From Flavobacterium sp. (GTDB taxonomy: Bacteria; Bacteroidota; Bacteroidia; Flavobacteriales; Flavobacteriaceae), in contig NZ_DQDX01000028.1 of NCBI RefSeq assembly GCF_003525665.1, positions 27,475 through 37,508 of the forward strand: a stretch of DNA of 10,034 nt. The letters run 5' to 3'. Shown one piece after another: positions 1 to 7,588 of this stretch; position 1 is the stretch's first letter, and each line of letters starts with the position of its first letter. The position numbers and the translations under genes are program-made. The notes beneath the pieces are model-generated. The model worked only from the letters and a program-made list of their open reading frames with translations, was not told where the DNA came from and searched no databases.

Positions 1-513
1 AAGAATCATTTTTTGTTACTTGAAGTCGCTGAAAAACTCAAAGAATCGCATCCCGATTGGACTTTTCATTTAGTTGGAAAAGATTTTAATGATGATTATT
101 CTACTAAAATAAAAAGCGAAATTATTGCTAAAAATTTATCTGATACTGTTTTTGTTTACGGTTCAAAATCTGATACTCAAAATTGCATCAGTCAATGTGA
201 AATAGCAATTTTAACGTCGCAGTCGGAAGGTTTGCCGGTAGCATTGTTAGAGTATGGACTGAATAGTAAACCAGTAGTTTCAACCGAAGTGGGAGAAATT
301 CCATTGATAATCAAAGATGGTGAAAACGGATTTATTGTTCCGAAATTTGATGCCGATGCGTTTTATTTATCTTTGAAAAAGTTAATTGAGAATGATGAAT
401 TGCGAATCAAATTGGGACAAGAACTTAACAAAACAATCATTATTAATAATTCTGAACAAGCCGTAATTCAAAATTACACAAACTGGTTACAAAAAATAGA
501 GCATGCAGAATAA
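1..513 (+). CDS. Glycosyltransferase family 4, C-terminal part (gene truncated by window edge)
   Basis: The frame is open from base 1, so the true start lies outside the window; the first TTG at 13 is not a start. About 170 residues remain, corresponding to the C-terminal, nucleotide-sugar-binding half of a GT-B fold retaining glycosyltransferase. Visible marks are FHLVGKD (a beta strand and loop typical of the domain), the EX7E motif in SEGLPVALLEYG (the two Glu are at codons 76 and 84 of the visible frame), and PVVSTEVGEIPLII followed by DGENGFIVP. In the GT4 family this region binds the sugar nucleotide. The protein probably adds one sugar to a lipid-linked surface glycan on the cytoplasmic face of the inner membrane. 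Its end overlaps the next gene by 11 bp, which implies co-transcription and probably translational coupling. The sugar and acceptor cannot be told from the sequence. Confidence 0.9.
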   Translation, partial: KNHFLLLEVAEKLKESHPDWTFHLVGKDFNDDYSTKIKSEIIAKNLSDTVFVYGSKSDTQNCISQCEIAILTSQSEGLPVALLEYGLNSKPVVSTEVGEIPLIIKDGENGFIVPKFDADAFYLSLKKLIENDELRIKLGQELNKTIIINNSEQAVIQNYTNWLQKIEHAE

Positions 514-1852
514 GGAAAAAAATTATCTTTTTTTAATTCTAGTTCACCTTTTATTGGGTGTTGTAATTTATGCTGCGCCATTTGTTTCTAAACTCTATGG
601 TTACTTTATTTTGTTTGGAGGCGTCTACTTTGTAGTAAAAACTAGAAATAGGAACAATGAAGTTCTTCTTGCCGCTGCTTACATTGTTGGAAGTGAAGTG
701 TTTTTAAGAATGACAGGTGGAAATCCCAATCACGAATTTTCTAAATATGGCGTGATACTATTTCTTTCTATGGGAATGTATTACAGTGGTTTTTCCAAAA
801 ATGCTGTTCCCTATTGGATTTTTCTAATTTTGTTAGTTCCCGGAATTATAATTGGCACGCAAACCTTAAATTTAACCACAGTAGATATTAGAAAAACAAT
901 ACTTTTTAATGTTTCTGGTCCAATTTGTTTAGGTTTTGCTGCCTTGTATTGTTACAATCGAAAAATTAGAATTGAAGAAGTTAACAATTTATTGCTTGTG
1001 ATGGGTTTGCCTATTGTAAGTTGTATGATGTATTTAACTTTGTTTACGCCCGATTTAAAAGAAGCATTAGGTGGAACTGGTTCTAATGCCTTAACTTCTG
1101 GAGGTTTTGGACCTAATCAAGTAGCAACTGCTCTTGGGTTGGGTATGTTTATTTTCTTCTCTAGAATTATACTTGCTTCTAGAACAAAATTGTTTTTTGC
1201 CATCAATTTGTTTTTAGTTCTAAACATTACTTACAGAGGTTTAATTACTTTTTCTCGTGGCGGTATGATTACTGGTTTTGTGATGATACTCATTTTATTA
1301 GCATATTTATACAAAATATCGAAGTATAGAGGTAAAGTAAAATTGAATTATTTAGTAGTAATAATTGCTATTACTATGAGTGCAATATGGGTTTATACCG
1401 AGAGTCAAACTGGCGGTTTGATAGGTAAACGATACAACAACCAAGACGCATTGGGTAGAACAAAAAAGAGTAAGTTTACTGGTAGAGAAGAAATTGCAGA
1501 AAATGAGATCAATGCTTTTATAGCAAATCCATTTTTTGGAATAGGTGTTGCTAAAGGTACCGAATATCGTTTAGAACAAACAGGAGATGTTGTTGCTTCC
1601 CATAATGAAATTACTAGAATGCTAGCCGAGCATGGTTCTTTGGGCGTGGCAATGTTATTAATTTTATTTTTCACACCCATTTTTTTATATTTAGACAATA
1701 AGCAAAATATTTATCTATTTTGTTTTTTATTATTCTGGTTATTAACTATAAATCATGCTGCGATGCGAACTGCTGCGCCGTCATTTGTTTACGCATTGTC
1801 ACTTTTAAAAGTTAGATTTCAAGATGAAGAACCTGCTATACATAGGGAATAA
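503..1852 (+). CDS. O-antigen ligase/polymerase-like membrane protein (Wzy/WaaL type)
   Basis: This is a 449-residue polytopic membrane protein with about ten to twelve hydrophobic segments. It carries the hallmarks of the O-antigen ligase/polymerase superfamily (Wzy_C). TFSRGGM (residues 249-255) lies at the start of a membrane segment. A large outer loop then contains NPFFGIGV (about 340-347) and SHNEITRMLAEHGSLG (366-381), whose His and nearby acidic residues are characteristic of the family. Members act on undecaprenyl-diphosphate-linked glycans on the periplasmic side. They either polymerise repeat units (Wzy) or transfer the chain to lipid A-core or protein (WaaL, PglL type), and sequence alone does not separate these. 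The flanking glycosyltransferases and the downstream initiating transferase make polymerase the simpler reading. The start ATG lies inside the end of the preceding gene (11 bp overlap), and its own end overlaps the next gene by 29 bp. Confidence 0.85.
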   Translation: MQNKEKNYLFLILVHLLLGVVIYAAPFVSKLYGYFILFGGVYFVVKTRNRNNEVLLAAAYIVGSEVFLRMTGGNPNHEFSKYGVILFLSMGMYYSGFSKNAVPYWIFLILLVPGIIIGTQTLNLTTVDIRKTILFNVSGPICLGFAALYCYNRKIRIEEVNNLLLVMGLPIVSCMMYLTLFTPDLKEALGGTGSNALTSGGFGPNQVATALGLGMFIFFSRIILASRTKLFFAINLFLVLNITYRGLITFSRGGMITGFVMILILLAYLYKISKYRGKVKLNYLVVIIAITMSAIWVYTESQTGGLIGKRYNNQDALGRTKKSKFTGREEIAENEINAFIANPFFGIGVAKGTEYRLEQTGDVVASHNEITRMLAEHGSLGVAMLLILFFTPIFLYLDNKQNIYLFCFLLFWLLTINHAAMRTAAPSFVYALSLLKVRFQDEEPAIHRE

Positions 1853-2837
1853 ACTTGCCATTCACGGAAATACAGCAACTTCTATTGAAACTTTAGGTAG
1901 CTTTTTGGAGTCTGAAGGCTATCATTTGACCTATGCTTCTTCCAAGAAAAATAAAATAGCTCGACTTTTAGACATGATTTTTGTAACCATAAAATCATCG
2001 AAGCGAGTAGATTGCGTATTAATTGATGTTTACAGTACACAGAATTTTTGGTATTCGGTAATTATTAGTCAGTTGTGTAGGGTTTTGAATTTGAAATACA
2101 TAGCTAAACTTCACGGTGGCAATCTACCAAACAGATTGAAGAGAAGCCCATTTTGGTGCGATTTAATTTTTAAAAATGCCTTTAAAATTTCAGCGCCTTC
2201 ACAGTATTTAATGATTGCATTTCAATCTAAATTTGCTTCCAATTTAATGTACATTCCAAATTCAGTTGAAATTGCTAACTATGATTTTTTAAATCGAGAA
2301 ATCAGTCAGCCTAAATTATTGTGGGTGCGTTCTTTTTCTAAAATTTATAATCCTAAAATGGCAATTACTGTTTTTTCCGAATTAAAAAAAGAATTTCCCA
2401 ATGCCGAGCTTTGTATGGTTGGTCCAGATAAAGAAAATCTAATTGATGAATGTAAAGCATTTGCTGAAAGTTTAAATGTAGAAGTTACTTTTACTGGTAA
2501 ATTATCGAAAGAGGAATGGATTGAATTGTCTAAAAATTATTCTGTTTTTCTTAATACAACGCACTTCGACAATACTCCAATTAGTGTAATAGAAGCAATG
2601 GCTTTGGGCTTGCCAGTAGTTTCTACAAATGTGGGCGGAATCCCCTTTCTTTTAGAGCATGAAGAAAACGCTTTATTGGTCAACGATAACGATGCTCAAG
2701 CTATGGTTAACGCAATTAAATTATTAGTATCGGATACTAATTTGACCAAAAATATAATACAAAATGCAAGAAACTACATTGAAGATTTCGATTGGGAAAA
2801 AGTAAAATATAAATGGTTTGAAATTTTAAAATCATAG
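1824..2837 (+). CDS. Glycosyltransferase family 4 (GT-B fold)
   Basis: The 337-residue length is typical of a complete GT4 enzyme. The N-terminus shows LLYIGNKLAIHGNTATSIETL, the glycine-containing acceptor-side loop. IPNSVEI (about residues 145-151) is the usual interdomain piece. The C-terminal half has ELCMVGPD, VTFTGKLSKEEW and the donor-binding block HFDNTPISVIEAMALGLPVV. In that block the first Glu of the EX7E motif is Asp249 and the second is Glu257. It is expected to use a nucleotide-activated sugar to extend a lipid-linked surface glycan in the cytoplasm. The ATG at 1824 lies 29 bp inside the preceding gene. I kept it because the conserved first beta strand begins immediately after it. 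The gene belongs to the same transcription unit as its two upstream neighbours. Donor and linkage are unknown. Confidence 0.9.
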   Translation: MKNLLYIGNKLAIHGNTATSIETLGSFLESEGYHLTYASSKKNKIARLLDMIFVTIKSSKRVDCVLIDVYSTQNFWYSVIISQLCRVLNLKYIAKLHGGNLPNRLKRSPFWCDLIFKNAFKISAPSQYLMIAFQSKFASNLMYIPNSVEIANYDFLNREISQPKLLWVRSFSKIYNPKMAITVFSELKKEFPNAELCMVGPDKENLIDECKAFAESLNVEVTFTGKLSKEEWIELSKNYSVFLNTTHFDNTPISVIEAMALGLPVVSTNVGGIPFLLEHEENALLVNDNDAQAMVNAIKLLVSDTNLTKNIIQNARNYIEDFDWEKVKYKWFEILKS

Positions 2838-2882
2838 GATAGTTTACCCCAGATTTGCTAACTTGCAGCTTTTAAAATAGAA

Positions 2883-4277
2883 ATGAAAAGTAACAAAAAA
2901 ATACATTTTGAAGTATCCGAAAGAAAAATTCTTCTCAAGGGTTTTGATATTATTTGTGTTTTAGTAGCATTGTATTGCGTTAGTTCACTATTTGATTTTA
3001 AATATTTTACATTTTCTACAACCAATTTTTATTGGACTATAGTGCTTGCGCTTTATCTTCATGTTTTTGGTTCGGTTTTCGAAATGTACAATCTCCAAAC
3101 GTCCAGTAATCAGTTTCAAATAATTAAAAGTATTATTTTAACTACTTCAACAACAGTTCTTTTTTATCTTCTTACGCCAATCTATACACCAGTTTTGCCG
3201 TCAAATAGATTGCAAATTATATTTTTCTTTCTAGCTATTTTTATGGCTTTGTTACTTTGGAGAATTTTTTATGTAAAGTTTTTAGCTTCCCATCGATTTT
3301 TTAAAAATGCCATTTTGGTTTGTGATAAAGAACAACTGCAGGAGTTAATATCCGGACTTCAAAATGCCGATCCGCATTACAAGATTATCGGATTTGTAAA
3401 TTCTGATGGGGAAGATTCTTTTGATATAAACATACCTGGAACTGTAAATATTAAAACAGACGATTTAGAATATTATGTTAGAAATAATTCCATTTCAGAA
3501 ATAGTCATTGCATCACAAAAAACCGAAGGAATTACCGTTAGTTTATACAATCAATTGATTCATCTTCTAGAAAACGGAATCACCATAAAAGAATACACTC
3601 AAGTCTACGAAAACTTAACGCAACGCATTCCTGTTCAGTATGTTTCAAGAGATTTCTACAGGTATTTTCCATTCAGTCGCAGCAATCAAAATCAACTTTA
3701 TTTATTAATTACAAGATTAATCGAAATCGTTTTTTCACTAATCGGATTACTGATTGGGTTATGCTTTTTACCTTTAATTTTAATCGGAAATTTAATTGGA
3801 AATCGCGGTAACCTATTTTATGTTCAAGATCGTGTAGGTCAGAATGGCCAAGTTTTTAAGATTTTTAAATACCGAACAATGGTTAAAAATGCCGAAGCCA
3901 ATGGTGCCGTTTTTACCAAATTAAATGACAAACGAATTACTCCTTTTGGAAAATTCATGCGAAAAACAAGACTAGACGAATTCCCACAATTCATCAATAT
4001 CCTAAAAGGCGACATGGCCATTATTGGACCACGACCAGAACGACCAATTTTTGTACAAGAAATAGCCTCAGTTATGCCGTTTTACGAAACGCGTCACATC
4101 ATAAAACCAGGTTTAACAGGTTGGGCACAAGTCAATTATGCTTATGGTGATTCTATGGAAGATAGCCTTGTAAAACTGCAGTATGATTTGTACTACATCA
4201 AGCACAGAAGTATTTTTCTCGATATAAACATCACTATAAAGACCTTTAGTACGGTACTTTTTTATCGAGGTCAGTAG
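2883..4277 (+). CDS. Polyprenyl-phosphate sugar-1-phosphate transferase (initiating glycosylphosphotransferase, WbaP/WcaJ type)
   Basis: This 464-residue membrane enzyme starts surface glycan synthesis by moving a sugar-1-phosphate from a nucleotide sugar to undecaprenyl phosphate. It has the long WbaP/WcaJ architecture. Four N-terminal membrane segments (roughly residues 19-130) lead to a cytosolic Rossmann-like linker (about 140-260), then a hydrophobic membrane-embedded hairpin (about 272-302) and the catalytic C-terminal domain. Catalytic marks are KIFKYRTM (326-333), TRLDEFPQ with the Asp365-Glu366 dyad, GDMAIIGPRPE (376-386) and KPGLTGWAQVN (408-418). In the family the Asp of the dyad is the nucleophile. 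The gene follows the second glycosyltransferase after 45 bp with no convincing promoter, so it is probably the last gene of that operon. The sugar is undetermined; hexose or HexNAc transferases of this type look alike. Confidence 0.93.
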   Translation: MKSNKKIHFEVSERKILLKGFDIICVLVALYCVSSLFDFKYFTFSTTNFYWTIVLALYLHVFGSVFEMYNLQTSSNQFQIIKSIILTTSTTVLFYLLTPIYTPVLPSNRLQIIFFFLAIFMALLLWRIFYVKFLASHRFFKNAILVCDKEQLQELISGLQNADPHYKIIGFVNSDGEDSFDINIPGTVNIKTDDLEYYVRNNSISEIVIASQKTEGITVSLYNQLIHLLENGITIKEYTQVYENLTQRIPVQYVSRDFYRYFPFSRSNQNQLYLLITRLIEIVFSLIGLLIGLCFLPLILIGNLIGNRGNLFYVQDRVGQNGQVFKIFKYRTMVKNAEANGAVFTKLNDKRITPFGKFMRKTRLDEFPQFINILKGDMAIIGPRPERPIFVQEIASVMPFYETRHIIKPGLTGWAQVNYAYGDSMEDSLVKLQYDLYYIKHRSIFLDINITIKTFSTVLFYRGQ

Positions 4278-4290
4278 ATTATGTAGAAAC

Positions 4291-4377
4291 GAATGGCTTG
4301 CGATTTCTTGGTTTCCATTTTCCTGCTGTCCATTCTATCTTTTTCTTTAAGAAAAATAAAGAAAAAGGATGCCATTC
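4291..4377. repeat. Nested inverted-repeat intergenic element, possible dispersed palindromic repeat
   Basis: This non-coding stretch fills the gap between two convergent genes and has two nested inverted repeats. The outer arms are GAATGGC (4291-4297) and GCCATTC (4371-4377). The inner arms are CTTTTTCTTT (4339-4348) and AAAGAAAAAG (4358-4367). The element resembles a palindromic intergenic sequence I associate with Flavobacterium genomes, but copy number cannot be judged from one window. The arms are seen directly; the repeat-family assignment is inference. Confidence 0.5.
4339..4367. terminator. Candidate bidirectional transcription terminator hairpin
   Basis: A perfect 10-bp inverted repeat, extendable to 11 bp by A4349-T4357, encloses a 7-9 nt loop between convergent genes ending at 4277 (+) and 4387 (-). 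The position suits a shared terminator. However, the stem is nearly all A/T and no clean U-tract follows on either strand, so it is not a classical intrinsic terminator. Confidence 0.4.
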
Positions 4378-4386
4378 CCATCAGGG

Positions 4387-5502
4387 TTAATTAATCAAGT
4401 TTGGAGCTTTCTTGTATTCTCTCAAAAACCTTAGTAATATAAATCCATGAGCAAACATAAACGGAAGCATCAGCACAAAATGGGGTTTGCCAATCATAAC
4501 GCCAAAGTAAATTAGCAACATTACTGTGCTTACAAGAAGTAAATTTTTAAACCATTTTCCACTCAAAAAAGGCAAAATCAAAAACAACGGATTAAATAAC
4601 AAGGCATTGTAATTCCACAAAAGTTCCTCGTGCAACGAATACAATCCAACCAAACAAAAGAATAATCCAAGCAATCCAATGATGAAAATATACGTAAAAG
4701 TAACAACACGTTTATTTATCGCAACAATAATCAATAGGAGTAAAGCAATAAAATAAATACTATTCATAAAAGAAAAACCAGACTCAAGCGGACTTCCTTT
4801 TACAATAACTTCTTTTTTGGTAATCAACGGTTTTCCGTTTACAACGGCTTTATCAAGACTATGCATTAACTCAACAGGTAGAAATAACTGTTCAGCTTTG
4901 CTATCTGTTTTTGCTCCAAAAATAATGTTGATTCCAAGTTTGTAATAAAAGTGATTTTCAAAAAAAGGATACAACAAGGCTCTGTATGAAATCGTAGTAT
5001 CATCTACTTTCTTGATTAAATCGGTTCCAATGGTTTCATTAACTTTGTCAACGACCATTGTGGTACAATTTTTATCAATAAACTTATAAGTATAATTGCG
5101 TTCTTCAGAAAATAAAGAAGCATTCAATTTTTCGAATAATTCTTGCTTTTTTATTCGCGGTAAATTCAAAGTTTGTTCCACAACTTCTCTGTTTTCATTG
5201 TAATATTCTACAATAAAATCTTCATACGAAGTGGCGTTTATAAAATACTGTAAATCGCCTTTTACAAATTTTAAATAGAAATTTGGCGCTCTAAAATCGA
5301 ATGCTCCATAGTTGTAAACAACGTCTAAATTGTTGGCGTCATCTTTAATTCTGATAGCAGTATGACCAAAAGTAGTGTACAATTCGTTTCCTCTTCCGCA
5401 GGTAAAAATACTAACCGATGCATTTTCTGAAAGTGGCGGATTTTGAGCAAAACTTAAAAATTGGAAAAATAAAAACAGAAGAGAAAGTAGTAGTTTTTTC
5501 AT
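4387..5502 (-). CDS. DUF4105 / Lnb N-terminal-domain membrane protein
   Basis: This 371-residue protein begins with a signal peptide (residues 1-19, cleavage likely after SFA). A periplasmic domain of about 200 residues follows, and about five C-terminal membrane helices start near residue 244. The periplasmic part matches the family known as DUF4105, now called the Lnb N-terminal periplasmic domain. It shows the FGHTAIRI motif (His47), YNYGAFDF, FVKGDLQYF and DKNCTT (Cys146). The conserved His and Cys look like a catalytic pair. Lnb proteins have been tied to N-acylation of lipoproteins in Bacteroides and, as Lnb, to lyso-lipoprotein formation in Firmicutes. That function for this protein is an inference from domain identity. 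It starts 10 bp after the PorV-like gene on the same strand and is almost certainly co-transcribed with it. Confidence 0.85.
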   Translation of the reverse strand: MKKLLLSLLFLFFQFLSFAQNPPLSENASVSIFTCGRGNELYTTFGHTAIRIKDDANNLDVVYNYGAFDFRAPNFYLKFVKGDLQYFINATSYEDFIVEYYNENREVVEQTLNLPRIKKQELFEKLNASLFSEERNYTYKFIDKNCTTMVVDKVNETIGTDLIKKVDDTTISYRALLYPFFENHFYYKLGINIIFGAKTDSKAEQLFLPVELMHSLDKAVVNGKPLITKKEVIVKGSPLESGFSFMNSIYFIALLLLIIVAINKRVVTFTYIFIIGLLGLFFCLVGLYSLHEELLWNYNALLFNPLFLILPFLSGKWFKNLLLVSTVMLLIYFGVMIGKPHFVLMLPFMFAHGFILLRFLREYKKAPNLIN

Positions 5503-5512
5503 CAGAAGAATT

Positions 5513-6580
5513 TTATCTAAAAATACTCAAATCCACTTTAACCGAAAAAATATTAGAATACAAAGCCGCACTTTGATCTCCTAAATCGGTCAATGCATAA
5601 TCAATTTGAATGCCTTTATACTTGAAACCAATACCAATATTGGGCTGAAATCCTATTTTTTTAGAATTGTCAATTTGGGTAACATTTTGAAAATTTCCAA
5701 CGCCAGCTCTAAGAAAAACTAGATTGGTATAGCCATATTCAAATCCAATTGCGGGATCAATACTTACAACATCTGTAGCAATAATATCATTAGTTTTTGC
5801 AAATTGCATGTTTAAATTAGCCGATGCAAGCAACGAAGTTTCATTATGAAATTCAAATAATTTTGACATTCCCAATTGTGCTTTTGGCAAAGTAATCTCA
5901 GTACTTTCGGGCAATTCTTGATTTTCACCCGGAATAGCATCTTTAATTTTATTGTATTCGTCTTCGTCAATTGCCCAAATATTGTATGTTGTTGTGATAT
6001 CTCGAAGCATCAATCCATATTTCCAGCTGTTGCGTTCAAATTGTAATCCGAAATCAAATCCAAAACCCCAAGAATTAGCAAAATCACCAATTACACGACG
6101 AATAACTTTGGCATTTACACCATATTGAAATCCAGGAACTTGAAGTTTTCTAGCATAAGAAAACGTCACGCCATAATCGGCTGTAGAAAATAAACTAATT
6201 CGATTGTAATCTATATTTCCTTCGTTATCAATAAGTTGTGTAGTGTTTAAAATATCATCGACACCAAATCGAATTAAAGAAATTCCCCAAGCACTTCGGT
6301 CGTCAATTGGTTTTGCATAAGCGATGTAATCATATTGAGCGATATTGGCAAAATAACTCGCGTGCATTAAAGCCACTTGTCCGTCTTCAAGCCCAATCAA
6401 TCCTGCCGGATTCCAATAACCCGAGTTTACATCATTAGTATTTGCAACCACAGCATTAGACATTCCCAACGCAGCAGCATCAACACCAATATTCATAAAC
6501 TCATTAGAATACTTTCTAACTGCCTGACTATAAGCAACTGAGTATCCTAAAAAGAGGATTAAAAATAGAATTTTTTTCAA
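5513..6580 (-). CDS. PorV/PorQ-family outer-membrane beta-barrel protein (PorV2-like)
   Basis: This 355-residue protein has a signal peptide (residues 1-19, KKILFLILFLGYSVAYSQA). It then shows the PorV/PorQ-family opening GVDAAALGMSNAVVAN and NSGYWNPAGL, followed by amphipathic strands up to a C-terminus ending in FSVKVDLSIFR. This indicates a FadL-like outer-membrane barrel. PorV and PorQ are components of the type IX secretion system. Several paralogues exist in flavobacteria, and this one resembles those annotated PorV2, so a direct secretion role is uncertain. No PorU or other T9SS gene is adjacent. The start is TTG (6578-6580). No in-frame ATG precedes it for at least 40 bases, and the signal peptide begins right at it. 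It is the first gene of a two-gene unit with the DUF4105/Lnb gene and is divergent from pssA. Confidence 0.85.
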   Translation of the reverse strand: MKKILFLILFLGYSVAYSQAVRKYSNEFMNIGVDAAALGMSNAVVANTNDVNSGYWNPAGLIGLEDGQVALMHASYFANIAQYDYIAYAKPIDDRSAWGISLIRFGVDDILNTTQLIDNEGNIDYNRISLFSTADYGVTFSYARKLQVPGFQYGVNAKVIRRVIGDFANSWGFGFDFGLQFERNSWKYGLMLRDITTTYNIWAIDEDEYNKIKDAIPGENQELPESTEITLPKAQLGMSKLFEFHNETSLLASANLNMQFAKTNDIIATDVVSIDPAIGFEYGYTNLVFLRAGVGNFQNVTQIDNSKKIGFQPNIGIGFKYKGIQIDYALTDLGDQSAALYSNIFSVKVDLSIFR

Positions 6581-6677
6581 AGCAAATATTTTTTCAAAAA
6601 TAGAAATTTTTATCGAGCTATCACGATTTACAATTCATAATAATTTCGCAACAAAATCTCTATTTACAAACGTACTT

Positions 6678-6704
6678 TTGTATAAACTTATTGTATTACA
6701 TTTG
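6678..6704 (+). promoter_or_regulatory. Bacteroidota-type promoter for pssA
   Basis: TACATTTG (6697-6704) matches the -7 consensus TAnnTTTG exactly. A TTG (6678-6680, within TTTTG) lies 16 bp upstream, slightly shorter than the usual 17-23 spacing. Transcription would start around 6710, giving a leader of about 15 nt before the ATG at 6725. The match is seen in the sequence; activity is inferred. Confidence 0.6.
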
Positions 6705-6724
6705 TCGTTACAAAAAATAAAAGC

Positions 6725-7456
6725 ATGAACATTAAAAAACACCTTCCGAACCTAATTACTTTAATCAATCTTTTTTGCGGTTGCATTGCTGTGGTTTTTG
6801 CCTTTAATCAAAACGTTGAGATGGCTTTTTTCTTCGTTGCTTTGGGCATCTTTTTTGATTTTTTTGATGGATTTTTCGCGCGTTTATTTAATGTCACAAG
6901 TCCGTTAGGATTACAATTGGATTCTTTGGCCGATATGGTTACAAGTGGCGTTGTTCCAGGAACAATTATGTTTTTTATGCTTACCAATGCGTTGAATATT
7001 GATGTTTCAAATTTTGAAATTACTAATGTAAACTTTTGGTTTGCTCTTTGTGGTTATGTAATTACTTTGGGTTCTTGTTTTAGATTGGCCAATTTCAATA
7101 TTGATACACGTCAAACCGATTCATTTATTGGTTTGCCAACTCCAGCAAATGCGCTTTTTATATTGAGTTTACCATTGATATTAAAAAACACCGACTCGTT
7201 AATAATCTTAGGATTACTTACAGATAAATGGTTTTTATTAGTAATAACACTTTTCAGTGCTTATATTTTGAATGCCGAAATTCCGCTTTTTGCTTTAAAA
7301 ATCAAGAATTTTAGTTTCCAGAAATACAAACTTCAAATTGGTTTCGTACTGTTTTCAGTTGTCTTGATTGTCATGTTGCAGTTTCTTGCAATTCCTTTAA
7401 TCATAATTAGTTATGTTTTATTATCGGTTGTGAATAATATGTTGGCGAAAAAGTAG
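6725..7456 (+). CDS. pssA: CDP-diacylglycerol--serine O-phosphatidyltransferase (phosphatidylserine synthase)
   Basis: This 243-residue integral membrane enzyme condenses CDP-diacylglycerol with L-serine to phosphatidylserine and CMP, the committed step to phosphatidylethanolamine. It carries a complete CDP-alcohol phosphotransferase motif, DG-x2-AR-x8-G-x3-D-x3-D: Asp48, Gly49, Ala52, Arg53, Gly62, Asp66 and Asp70. The aspartates bind the divalent metal. The N-terminus (NLITLINLFCGCIAVVFAF) is typical of the PssA subfamily. The later sequence SCFRLANFNIDTRQTDSFIG, with LPTPANA after it, fits serine rather than glycerol-phosphate as the alcohol and separates it from PgsA. About six to eight hydrophobic segments are present and the length is normal for the short PssA type. 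It is preceded by its own promoter and diverges from the PorV-like gene. A heptamer repeat follows directly. Confidence 0.93.
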   Translation: MNIKKHLPNLITLINLFCGCIAVVFAFNQNVEMAFFFVALGIFFDFFDGFFARLFNVTSPLGLQLDSLADMVTSGVVPGTIMFFMLTNALNIDVSNFEITNVNFWFALCGYVITLGSCFRLANFNIDTRQTDSFIGLPTPANALFILSLPLILKNTDSLIILGLLTDKWFLLVITLFSAYILNAEIPLFALKIKNFSFQKYKLQIGFVLFSVVLIVMLQFLAIPLIIISYVLLSVVNNMLAKK

Positions 7457-7462
7457 TTATTA

Positions 7463-7525
7463 AGTGTTCAGTGCTCAGTGTTCAGTGTTCAGTGTTCAGT
7501 ATTCAGTGTTTAGTGTTCAGTATTT
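7463..7525 (+). repeat. Tandem heptamer repeat, nine units of AGTGTTC
   Basis: Nine contiguous 7-bp units run from 7463 to 7525. Five are exact AGTGTTC (units 1, 3, 4, 5 and 8); AGTGCTC, AGTATTC, AGTGTTT and AGTATTT are variants. The array starts 6 bp after the pssA stop and ends 63 bp before the lysozyme ATG. I associate such heptamer tracts with intergenic DNA of flavobacteria, where unit number tends to vary between strains (general knowledge, not shown here). An apparent reading frame across it is a repeat artefact. Confidence 0.9.
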
Positions 7526-7588
7526 CGATTTTTACAATGTGATTAAGTTTGGATTTTGGAATTTTAAACTTTGGAATTTCACTTATTT

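Noticed and set aside
1405..1698. Minus-strand open frame of 97 codons
   Set aside because: It lies entirely inside the O-antigen ligase-like gene on the opposite strand, has no domain and no promoter.
2838..2882. Possible promoter in the 45-bp gap before the sugar-phosphate transferase
   Set aside because: CAGATTTG (2850-2857) has one mismatch to the -7 element, but the nearest TTG upstream is 29 bp away; read-through from the operon is simpler.
3839..4021. Minus-strand open frame of 60 codons
   Set aside because: It is a shadow of the catalytic domain of the sugar-phosphate transferase, which is well supported on the plus strand.
6595..6602. TATTTTTG on the minus strand as promoter of the PorV-like gene
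   Set aside because: It fits the -7 consensus, but the nearest upstream TTG is 28 bp away, outside the usual 17-23 bp, so it is not listed as a feature.
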